Below are positions 1-7,812 of a stretch of 19,508 nt of DNA, one piece after another (position 1 is the stretch's first letter; the number at the start of each line of letters is the position of its first letter). The stretch spans positions 727,100 through 746,607 of the forward strand of contig NW_004440426.1 in NCBI RefSeq assembly GCF_000330505.1, written 5' to 3'. The notes beneath the pieces were generated by a model. That model saw nothing but the letters and a program-made list of their open reading frames with translations, did not search any database and was not told where the DNA came from. The translations under genes and the position numbers were made by a program. The DNA is from Entamoeba invadens IP1 (Eukaryota > Evosea > Mastigamoebida > Endamoebidae).

Positions 1-1257
1 TGTTTACATTATTGAATTATCTAATTATTTTTATAAAATTTTCATAAAATTATTATTAAATAATAATAATTTAACAAACTATGAACTATTTAATAAATTT
101 GAGTTAAAAATAATAAAAATAATAAATATAAATAAATATTAATAATTTTATTGATTTTATTTAAAAAATGGTTAAAATTTTTATAGTTTATAGATTTTTT
201 ATATTTTTTTTTTGAATACAACCGTTATAAAGTGACGGTATGATCATTGTTGTAAAGCAATATTTTTTCAAAATTTTATAACTAAAAATTGTTTTCAATA
301 ACTTCAACCATTTTTGATAATATCTAATTCAAGAATACAATATACTATTAAAAAATTAATATAATACTAAATAAGTAATTAAAAACAACACAATAAAATA
401 CCTATTTTTTATTAATTATATTTATAATATAATCAATAACAAAAAAACCAACAAAATTCGGCTAAAAAAACTACAATAAAAAAGACAAACAATCTGCAAT
501 TATAAATCAATAATATTTTATTATAATTTATAGTAAACAACAGTTTGCTTAATTTAGTTTTTTTATCTTTAAAAAGAAACAACCAACTTATTTAAATCAA
601 AACCAAAAACATTTTTCTTTTTTGTGAACGTCCAAAACAAATCCCATAATTGATAAGAAAAATTACGATATAAAAAACCTTTGAAGAAAAGAAGCGGTTT
701 TCTATTAATATAACCTCTGTTTATGCAATAGATTCTTCGATGCCATCTTCATCTTATTTAGAACTTTTCATATTGAATGCTTTCTTCCACTTGTAAAGCA
801 GACAATTACAACGCATTTCTTGAATCCCCATACTCTGGGATAAAGGGATTCCTTGGGGACTTTACCATTCACATTCCTTTCATTAAGTCGTTGACTCTTC
901 AACACTTCCTTCAAACTCCTCCACCTTCGCCAAGCGAGTTAAGTTTGTTTTTTCTATATTTACTATATCTTTCTATTTAATATACTATAAAGGATAGTAT
1001 ATGTATTTTCAAAGCAATTTGATGACTTCTGGCGAATTTGGTCGAAAAGTTTTAACCACATCGATACCAATTGGAAGTCTCAATAAAACTATTAAAATGT
1101 TAATTTAAACTATAATTTAATAGTAAGTTGATCTGAAATGAATTAACTTCAAGTTGGACTCTTTCCAATATCCCAAGCCATATTTAACCACATTTCTATC
1201 GTCATTACCACAACACCGATAATTAATCAATACTTGTTGTGTCTTGTTCCCTCTAAA
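1..1257. other. AT-rich intergenic spacer
   Basis: No convincing gene is visible. Positions 1-600 are almost pure A/T with short runs. Positions about 690-960 are clearly richer in G+C. They hold a 67-codon frame from ATG 777 to 980, and on the minus strand several short frames that do not join. Positions 1001-1108 encode a 35-codon frame (ATG to TAA) of ordinary codon use. Positions 1147-1257 are open in the frame of the following gene but contain no ATG before 1258. These could be leader sequence, a lost upstream exon or coding debris. Confidence 0.6.
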
Positions 1258-2952
1258 ATGAACGAACAAGTCTTTTGGTACAAATATTTTGAGTATCTAT
1301 TCAATTCAGAAGACAAACCCACTTTACTCAGTGAGTTGATTGAGAAAAGAAATTCACTGAAACTTCTTCCAAAGTACGTCTTCCTCAATGGAGTTTATAT
1401 CGACTATTCAACAAATCAGAAGAAGCAAAATCAAAGTATATTCCCTCAAGTCATCGAATTGATCGCTTCAAACCAAAGCTTTGACTTAAAAACAATATAC
1501 TCGGACGCTCTCTGTTCTACCGACCTTATCCCAAAGTCTGAGAGTGTCTTCAACAACACTTACGATTTGCTCATCACTATTTTCTGTTATTTATTTAAGG
1601 ACTTCAAAGACTTGTACATCCCTTATGTCGGTAATTTGGTGTTACTCTCTTTGCAATTATTCAACGCTTCTGAGACCTTTGTAAACATTTTCAATTTGAT
1701 CGTCGCGGCACATTGTGACGGGTCGTTTTATTCCTCAAGATTCGAACTTGAGTTGCTGACCGAGTTCATGTTTGCGGCTGTCGTCTTACAACACCCACAC
1801 ATCAAGCAGTGTTTGTTTGACTATTATTATTATTATTATTATTATTAGTATTAGTATTAGTATTATTATATTATATATAGTATTTAGTATAATTGTAGTA
1901 TAGTAAAATTAATTAATATAAATGGAAAATAGTGAAACATGCTTACAGACAGACAACAAGTCAGTGGTGTTAGACTTTATTGAAAATAGCATGAAGAACT
2001 TTGCTCTGCCGCTTCTGAATTCATTGGAGTTGGTGCAGAAACGGCCAATTGTCGAGTTTTTACTTCAGAACGGGAAGGTGGGATTTTTGCGGTTGTTTTT
2101 GTATTTGTTTAAAGAGTCATCTAACTTGGACTACACCAGTGTCAACTCGTTGACACAATCGACTGCGGAACAAATTTTGCTGTTACACAAGAACGAGTCG
2201 AGTCCATTTGTGTCGGAACTGCTGGTGTTTCCGATGAACCAATTTTTGACACACAATCACTTTATATCGACGTTGGTGTTTCCACCACCGGAAATGCTGA
2301 GTCAAGCGACGCCGGTAGTTTGTGCGTCCCCGTCGATCTGTTGCGGGTCATCGAATATATTGAATGAAAAGGAATTTGCGGAGATTGTCAAATTCTTACC
2401 GGAACGCATTCGAATGGTGTCGCCGGAGTTCTTGTTTTGTTCATCTGTTGATGGATTAAGCTTGCGAACACTTTATATGAAAATCACATTTTCGAGTATG
2501 TTACTCTTTTTGTGCCAAAGAGCATCACACGTCTTTGGGGTGTTTGTTGCAGAAGAACTTGTCATGAAAAACGATTATTATGGTAATGGAGAGACTTTTG
2601 TCTTCACTGCGAAACCATTCAGAAGAAAATTCACTCAAAAGGAACACACAAAGAACAAATTTATTATTCGGTCGACACCACACGCATTACTCTTTGGAGG
2701 AGGAAAGTTTGTGTTCTATATATAATTAAATAGATTTCAATTATAGTTATAATAACTATTAAGTATTGTTTGTGTGATCTATTATTAGAAGTGGAATGCC
2801 GACTAATGTCTAGTGGAAGACCAAGTTTATCATTTGACGCAGTTTTGAACTGTCGCAGCGAAACAACACCAACGTTTAATAACCCACCACTCTTCCCTTC
2901 TTACTTCTCTGGCACCCGTTGTGACAAGGTGGAAGTGTTTGCGTTCGCATAG
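1258..2952 (+). CDS. TBC-like and TLDc domain protein, three exons
   Basis: The gene is read as exons 1258-1810, 1974-2706 and 2814-2952, giving 474 residues. Residues about 75-250 resemble a TBC (Rab-GAP) fold, including a helix pair around FLLQNGKVGFLRLFLYLF (about 211-230). Its two catalytic motifs look degenerate: the IxxDxxR position reads IYSDALC with no arginine, and the YxQG position reads YVGN with no glutamine. Residues about 326-474 are a TLDc domain with YYGNGETF, then GGG at 426-428, and after the second splice TFNNPP and a closing KVEVFAF strand. TBC plus TLDc is the arrangement of TBC1D24, which acts on membranes and in oxidative-stress responses; the TBC part there is also thought not to be catalytic. 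The start is ATG 1258; the frame is open back to 1147 but has no earlier ATG. Without splicing, the TLDc fold would lose its last strands. The gene structure is inferred from splice signals and domain continuity. Confidence 0.75.
1811..1973 (+). other. Intron 1 of the TBC-TLDc gene, contains a TAT/TAG microsatellite
   Basis: The donor is GTTTGTTT at 1811 and the acceptor is TAG at 1971-1973. Splicing joins the first base of a codon to two bases downstream and continues the TBC-like frame as HIKQ-YFIENS. If unspliced, the first frame runs into a TAT repeat and ends in eight tyrosines at a TAG. The 163-bp length is long for this kind of genome. Acceptors nearer the donor give stops or the wrong phase. 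An alternative is two separate genes with an ATG at 1922, but then neither half would carry a complete domain. Confidence 0.65.
1819..1910 (+). repeat. TAT/TAG trinucleotide microsatellite
   Basis: About nine TAT units are followed by alternating TAG/TAT and then loosely ordered TA-rich sequence. The repeat lies wholly inside the proposed first intron of the TBC-TLDc gene, so length changes would not affect the protein if splicing is efficient. Confidence 0.8.
2707..2813 (+). other. Intron 2 of the TBC-TLDc gene
   Basis: The donor GTTTGT is at 2707-2712 and the acceptor TAG at 2811-2813 (107 bp). A branch-like GACTAAT sits at 2801-2807, only a few bases from the acceptor. Joining AA to T makes an asparagine codon and fuses GGG to NGRPSLSF, as expected inside a TLDc domain. 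The nearer TAG at 2786-2788 would give an in-frame stop, so it is rejected. Confidence 0.85.
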
Positions 2953-4175
2953 AAACTGTTATTTCATTTGTTTTTTTTATTTGAAGGAATTTGTTTAACA
3001 TTTAATATGGGATTTTTTCATTACTTTTATTGTGTATTTGTACAATTATTAAAAGTAAATCTATTTTTAAAGCATTAAGAGCCTTTGCAAAGTAAATTTG
3101 TTCAACATAGATAATTTAATTATTATTTGATTTCTATAAAAAAACTAAATATGAATTAATAACTGTTAGTTTTATAAAGAAAATGGATGATTCATAACTT
3201 TAATATAGAAATTGCCGAGGAGTTATAACAAAAGAACTTACGAAGGTGAATTGTTTGTTTTGTTATCCACTCAGTGGATTACAACGCAGACTTGATAATA
3301 AAGTAAAACACGTAAATAACAAACTGTATTTTTTAAAAATAATAGGTTTTATTTTAAATTTGTAAACAATAAAAAAGATTGTTTTTTGAAAGCAAGCATA
3401 GATGTTGTTATAAATAATTATATTAAACATATGACAATAAAGGCTGTTTATTGTTTCCACATCATTTTTGTTTTATTCTAGTGCAATTTATGGTATTTGT
3501 ACTTGATTATTTTTGAATAAAAAAGTATAAATATTTTTTACATTAATTTTATATTGTTTAGTTGTTGTTCTGAATTATTAAAACACTTTTAATTTTTCAA
3601 ATAACACTGAAAGTCGTCATTTTTTGTAAATTAGTATTCAAGATATCTTCCACACATTCATAGACAAGCCCAACAAAATGGGATGTTGTTATAGCTGACA
3701 TGATTATAAAACAATTATTAACTTGATTCAACTCTCATATTATCAAATACATTTGTTACATTTGATCCATTGTTCAACAAAATCTTTATATTTTTAATTA
3801 AAAACATGTTATTTAAACGTTGTTATATGGTTCATTTGTCTAACCATGTCTGGTTATGATAATGAAACTTGTTTTAGTTATAATCTAAAGCCAATTATTC
3901 AATTATGTTTGTTTGAACGTTATTGAATCTATTTTATTTTTAAAATGGAAATAAGAAAATACCAATAATATATCGTCGAAAGTATAAATAATTCTCCGCT
4001 CATCTTAAATATACTCAGGAAACCAGCGTTGTTCGAAAAATAGTGTTTTTAGTTTCCAATAAAGTTATACAATCAGAAATACCAACCAATTTGTAGGTAT
4101 CACATTTACGAAAAAAAGGAAGAAGAAACGAACTAAAAATACACATTAAAACAAAAGAGCTAACTCGAAAACTCA
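2953..4175. other. AT-rich intergenic spacer
   Basis: No gene is recognised. Minus-strand frames at 3263-3460 and 4015-4203 are short, low in complexity and have no recognisable domain. A short palindrome ATCCACT-C-AGTGGAT lies near 3268-3282. It shares the TGGAT core found in the transposon-like element at 5222-6989, which may be chance. Confidence 0.6.
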
Positions 4176-4892
4176 ATGGAGAACAGGTTATATACCCTGT
4201 CACTTGATGAGTACATTCATTTAAAATGTGAAGAAAAAGAGATGGAATTGATTAAGTTAGACAACGAGGTTCTGCACCAAACTGTGACTTCGTTGAGTCA
4301 AGAACTTGAGATCACCACAAACCTTTTACGCAAAAAGGAAAACGAACTCAATCAAATTATCGAAGAACGCCTTGGCGTCTTGGCACAACGCGAGAAATTA
4401 GCTGCGCAACGTGTTGTACACCCAAAAACAGAAATCAAAAATGTGACCGAGAAAAAACCACGAAAAGAAAAAGTTGAACAGAAACTCAACCCAAAACGTG
4501 AGAAGATGACAGTCCGCCAAAAACACACAAAACGCGTTCAAACAACAAAAGAAGACAAAAAAAACATGACAAAAATCGAAAAAATCGTCTCGCAAACCAT
4601 CGGAAAAGAATCAACAGGTGACCCCAACTTACGGTCACTTGTCTTGGAAACTTCTGTGTTTAGTGACGTCGACTCGAGCGAAGGTATCGATTGTATAAAC
4701 CAACTCAGAAAGGGTAAAACAGAGTCACACAACTCTAAACTCGGTACCAGAAATGTCAAGGAAATTGGATTGAATTTACCAATTAGTGATGAGTCAGCTC
4801 GGAGAAAAAGAGACCCCAGAAAGAGAGTCATTAGAGAAATGAAAGAGGCAGACGACTCTATCCACTTCAGATCATTCTCTTCATCAATGTGA
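4176..4892 (+). CDS. Basic coiled-coil protein, possibly shugoshin-like
   Basis: A 238-residue single-exon protein. Residues about 15-80 form a strong predicted coiled coil (runs of E, L, K and Q in heptad spacing). Residues 80-135 are very lysine/arginine-rich and probably disordered. Residues about 150-185 are acidic and serine-rich. The end is basic (SARRKRDPRKRV followed by REMKEADDSIHFRS). An N-terminal coiled coil, a disordered middle and a short basic C-terminal motif is the plan of shugoshin, the protector of centromeric cohesin, and the last motif is loosely similar to the shugoshin C-box. The match is weak and the identity is inference; it could be any basic coiled-coil protein. The start ATG at 4176 is preceded by a normal A-rich leader. 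Codon use is gene-like throughout. Confidence 0.7.
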   Translation: MENRLYTLSLDEYIHLKCEEKEMELIKLDNEVLHQTVTSLSQELEITTNLLRKKENELNQIIEERLGVLAQREKLAAQRVVHPKTEIKNVTEKKPRKEKVEQKLNPKREKMTVRQKHTKRVQTTKEDKKNMTKIEKIVSQTIGKESTGDPNLRSLVLETSVFSDVDSSEGIDCINQLRKGKTESHNSKLGTRNVKEIGLNLPISDESARRKRDPRKRVIREMKEADDSIHFRSFSSSM

Positions 4893-5221
4893 ATTTCATT
4901 TGTAATTCATCCTGTATTGTAATAGTTCTTTTTTTAATAGTTTATTATAATTTAGTGGGTTAATTGTTTATTGAATTACTAAAGACTTAGAGATATAAAT
5001 TATAAATTATAAATTATATATTATATATTATATATAATATATAATATATAATATATAATATATTATAAATTATAAATTATATATTATATATTATATATTA
5101 TATATTATATATTATATATTATATATTATATATTATATATTATATATTATATATTATATATTATATATTATATATTATAATAATATTATATTATTATTTT
5201 GTATCTCTCTAAAACAACTTA
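4893..5221. other. Spacer with AT satellite
   Basis: There is no gene. The stretch between the coiled-coil gene and the transposon-like element is mostly the 7-bp AT satellite described separately, plus T-rich sequence just after the stop codon. Confidence 0.7.
4992..5183. repeat. 7-bp AT satellite (TATATTA) with an orientation switch
   Basis: From about 5078 to 5178 the unit TATATTA repeats around 14 times almost without change. Before it, at about 5016-5060, a few copies run in this orientation and then switch to the reverse complement (TAATATA), giving a palindromic stretch. TATAAATTA variants flank it. Such arrays are prone to slippage and hairpin formation, and the exact copy number in an assembly is doubtful. 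Confidence 0.85.
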
Positions 5222-5230
5222 GGGCATACT

Positions 5231-5306
5231 AGTGGATGGACGTCTATCCACTGGATAAGCGTCCATCCAGTTGATACACGCTTTTTTGCTGGATACAAAT
5301 AATTTT
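5231..5306 (+). repeat. Left subterminal 19-bp tandem repeats
   Basis: Four copies start at 5231, 5250, 5269 and 5288, exactly 19 bp apart. They begin AGTGGATGG, ACTGGATAA, AGTTGATAC and GCTGGATAC and decay inwards. The right end holds two inverted copies (ATCCACT at 6956-6962 and ATCCAGT at 6974-6980, 18 bp apart). Iterated subterminal motifs like these are commonly transposase binding sites. Confidence 0.75.
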
Positions 5307-5652
5307 TAGTAAAATAAAGTCAATTTTGTCATTAAAAAAAAGCATTCATTTCCAAATAATAATAATTCTTTTTAAAAAAATAATATCACCAAATGGTGTA
5401 ATCTGCCACATAACAACAACATTTTTTTTTCATTTGATATGTTAATAATTATACTTTTATAAACATTATTTTTTTAATTTAACAATTTTTTTAATTTACA
5501 CGCTATTTATAAACAATAACGTTAATTTTTTACTTGAATGAATACATTGATTTCAATTAAATTTGTTCATTATTATCTGCTCATTATTTGAAAAACTACT
5601 CGTTAAATAACATATTAAAAATATCAAAACAAAACTGTTTTTTAAATTGGTT

Positions 5653-5961
5653 TTTATAACGGTATCAGATAAATGATCTTGTTAATGATACATAGTAATG
5701 ATGAGTAATTTACACTATGATCTACAAAATGTATTCCGATATTCCAAGTATAGTTTTATGTTGGTAGCTGAATTAAAAGTATAGTAAAACAAAAAATGAA
5801 GAACTTGAAATAAATTTGGGTAATTTTTTTCAAAATTTTGGGAGATCGCCCTAAAAAGTTGCTGTGGATGGATCGATTTCGGTGGATGGGTTATAACAGC
5901 CACATATGGGCTATTACTTCGGGATTATTGGTTTATAGGATTTTTGACGTTTTCAACAAAA
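5653..5961 (+). repeat. Left arm of a 309-bp inverted repeat
   Basis: This arm is the reverse complement of 6366-6674. Both arms are 309 bp, and no mismatch was seen by eye. The outer end reads TTTATAACGGTATCAG and the inner end GTTTTCAACAAAA. The 62-codon open frame in each arm is identical only because the DNA is; it has no recognisable domain and is not called a gene. Each arm also carries GTGGATGG twice, 18 bp apart (5864 and 5882), the same motif as in the element's subterminal repeats. Confidence 0.9.
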
Positions 5962-6365
5962 TATAATCACTAATTCAGCAAATCATGTTCAATCATCAAG
6001 ATTTTTTTTGTTAAAAACGAAGTTAATTTCTTTTTGTAAAACTTAACTTTTTGTTGTGTTTATTATTTATATTAAAAAAAGAAATTTAGTAAATGTTAGA
6101 TTTACCAAAATTTATCTGTTTTAATTATATTTGCAGAAAAACAAATTTTCTGCAAATTTGTTTGCAGAAAATATATTTCTTCAAACAGAAATATATTTTT
6201 AATAAAGATTACCTTCATTCTCAACTTTTAGTATGTTTATTGTTTTGAGCGAACAAGAATCATTTTAAAATATTTATTTGTTTGTTTTTTATAACGGTCA
6301 TATAATTATAGTCGGTGTTATTTCTCAGGTAATAATTTACTTTTATAACCGATATAATTTTTGGT

Positions 6366-6674
6366 TTTTGTTGAAAACGTCAAAAATCCTATAAACCAAT
6401 AATCCCGAAGTAATAGCCCATATGTGGCTGTTATAACCCATCCACCGAAATCGATCCATCCACAGCAACTTTTTAGGGCGATCTCCCAAAATTTTGAAAA
6501 AAATTACCCAAATTTATTTCAAGTTCTTCATTTTTTGTTTTACTATACTTTTAATTCAGCTACCAACATAAAACTATACTTGGAATATCGGAATACATTT
6601 TGTAGATCATAGTGTAAATTACTCATCATTACTATGTATCATTAACAAGATCATTTATCTGATACCGTTATAAA
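6366..6674 (-). repeat. Right arm of a 309-bp inverted repeat
   Basis: This is the partner of 5653-5961, separated by a 404-bp loop (5962-6365). The loop is AT-rich and contains a smaller hairpin (TTTTCTGCAAA ... TTTGCAGAAAA near 6142-6170) and further copies of TATAACGG/TATAACCG near 6285 and 6346. If transcribed through, the arms would form long double-stranded RNA. Confidence 0.9.
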
Positions 6675-7041
6675 CTATAAAAAACAAAACAAAAAATTAA
6701 ATCGAAAAATAAAAAAACATTCTTGTGTTTAAAAATGTGAAAACAATACTATTTTTTACGAATTTTTTTAAATGTTTCTGTCTTGGCAATAATAACCTAA
6801 ACACGTTTATCATTAATCTTCTCCGTGAAAGAGAATGGATATTATTTGAATAAGAGTCTTTTTGGCAAAATTGATCTCTTATTTTTCAAAATTATATTTT
6901 TTTTTCAATTTTTTGGTGCCCGATATTTCAGTCTATTTTTCCCTTTTATACACCAATCCACTAAAAAACGCCAATCCAGTGTCATGCCCTTAAGTTGAAT
7001 TAAATGATTTTTTAAAATAAACTTATAGAATATTATAAGTA

Positions 7042-7222
7042 GAGTCAGTCTTTTAACGTTATATTGGTGGACAAAAAATAGCTTTAATATTGTCTAAAAA
7101 TCGGGCATTAGGTAAAACGTGAAAAAACCCGAAACAATTAAGATGGGTTTTTGGGACGGCTTCCCGAAATATTTCAATCTTTATGGTCCAAAAAACACCA
7201 GATAACTTTTAAAGACTGACTA
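7042..7222. mobile_element. Short MITE-like element with TA flanks
   Basis: Terminal inverted repeats at 7041-7062 and 7202-7223 match at 19 of 22 positions (GTCAGTCTTT...GTTAT core). TA stands outside each end (7040-7041 and 7223-7224). The size, the TA duplication and the GTCAGTC-type ends fit a Tc1/mariner-derived MITE. It has no coding capacity. The exact ends are uncertain by one or two bases because of the TATA at the right edge. Confidence 0.55.
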
Positions 7223-7551
7223 TATAATAAAAATAGTATGCTAAAGTTTATGTTAATTTGTTTTTGAATGGTCATAAAATGGGTATATCTTTATAGTAAA
7301 AAACGGGCATTAAGTAATAAAGTGAAAAACACCTAAACTATATCTCATTATTAATAATTAACCAAATAAAGTTAAAATGAGTTTTTGAATATATTTATCA
7401 AGTGAAAGAAAAAAAACTTGAAAAAAACATTTATTAAATTATTTAAATAATGGTTTAATTTAGTTTAATTTAAAAAAAAGGAAAAGTCAATTGCATTTCC
7501 AATAATTGTTATTTTTATTTCAAATATCTTAAAAAGAATTGAAAATAAAAA

Positions 7552-7588
7552 AAAAAGAAGATTAATTGAAACAATTAATCTTCTTTTT
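7552..7588. repeat. Perfect 17-bp stem hairpin
   Basis: The stem AAAAAGAAGATTAATTG is followed by an AAA loop (7569-7571) and the exact reverse complement ending in TTCTTTTT. It lies 224 bp before the amylase start. It resembles a bacterial terminator in shape, but in a eukaryote this is more likely a transposon remnant or a slippage product. Confidence 0.85.
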
Positions 7589-7783
7589 GTAAATAGTTAG
7601 TTAATAGTTAACGGTGAATTGGTAAAAAAAAGAACAAAAAAGTCAAACTTAAAAAAAATCCATTTCAAAATGTGTTGAAATTTCTTATGGTTTTACTATA
7701 AACGATATATATAGTAAAAACAATTAATAAATAATAGCAATTATTAATTATGAATTAATTCAATTATAATACAATCTTTTGAA

Positions 7784-7790
7784 TATAAAA
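7784..7790 (+). promoter_or_regulatory. TATA-like element of the amylase gene
   Basis: TATAAAA ends 22 bp before ATG 7813. Entamoeba genes have a TATA-like box close to the start and very short leaders, so the position is plausible. The region is AT-rich, so chance is possible. Confidence 0.35.
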
Positions 7791-7812
7791 ACCGACTCAT
7801 AAATTGCATTTC

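Larger units (their letters stand above)
5222..6989. mobile_element. Non-autonomous DNA transposon, PIF/Harbinger-like, 1768 bp
   Basis: The element begins GGGCAT and ends ATGCCC, with TTA immediately outside both ends (5219-5221 and 6990-6992) as a target-site duplication. Both ends then carry tandem 18-19-bp subterminal repeats with a TGGAT core. A 3-bp TTA duplication with short GGG-starting inverted repeats is typical of PIF/Harbinger elements. No transposase frame is present, so any movement would need a source elsewhere. The interior is a large inverted repeat (5653-5961 and 6366-6674). Removing the element leaves CAACTTAAGTTG, a perfect 12-bp palindrome, as the original target. Family assignment is inference from end structure only. 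Confidence 0.7.
6990..7812. other. Repeat-bearing spacer upstream of the amylase gene
   Basis: There is no protein-coding gene. The stretch holds a 181-bp MITE-like element (7042-7222), a diverged direct duplication (about 7084-7135 and 7288-7339), a perfect 17-bp hairpin (7552-7588) and, close to the next gene, a TATA-like element at 7784-7790. Confidence 0.7.

Noticed and set aside
2781..2788. TAG at 2786-2788 as acceptor for intron 2 of the TBC-TLDc gene
   Set aside because: It leads to an in-frame stop eight codons later; the TAG at 2811-2813 stays open and completes the TLDc domain.
3263..3460. Minus-strand 65-codon frame
   Set aside because: Low-complexity residues, no domain and isolated in AT-rich spacer; probably chance.
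4015..4203. Minus-strand 62-codon frame overlapping the coiled-coil gene start
   Set aside because: It lies antisense to the leader and first codons of a better-supported gene and has no recognisable domain.
4992..5183. CRISPR-like or tRNA-array repeat
   Set aside because: A simple 7-bp AT satellite without spacers or tRNA genes.
5715..5903. Minus-strand 62-codon frame, with an identical plus-strand frame at 6424-6612
   Set aside because: The two are identical only because they lie in the inverted-repeat arms. No domain, poor start context, and composition like the surrounding non-coding DNA.
7804..7812. TTG nine bases upstream as the amylase start
   Set aside because: Eukaryotic initiation at ATG is expected, and ATG 7813 gives a clean signal peptide.
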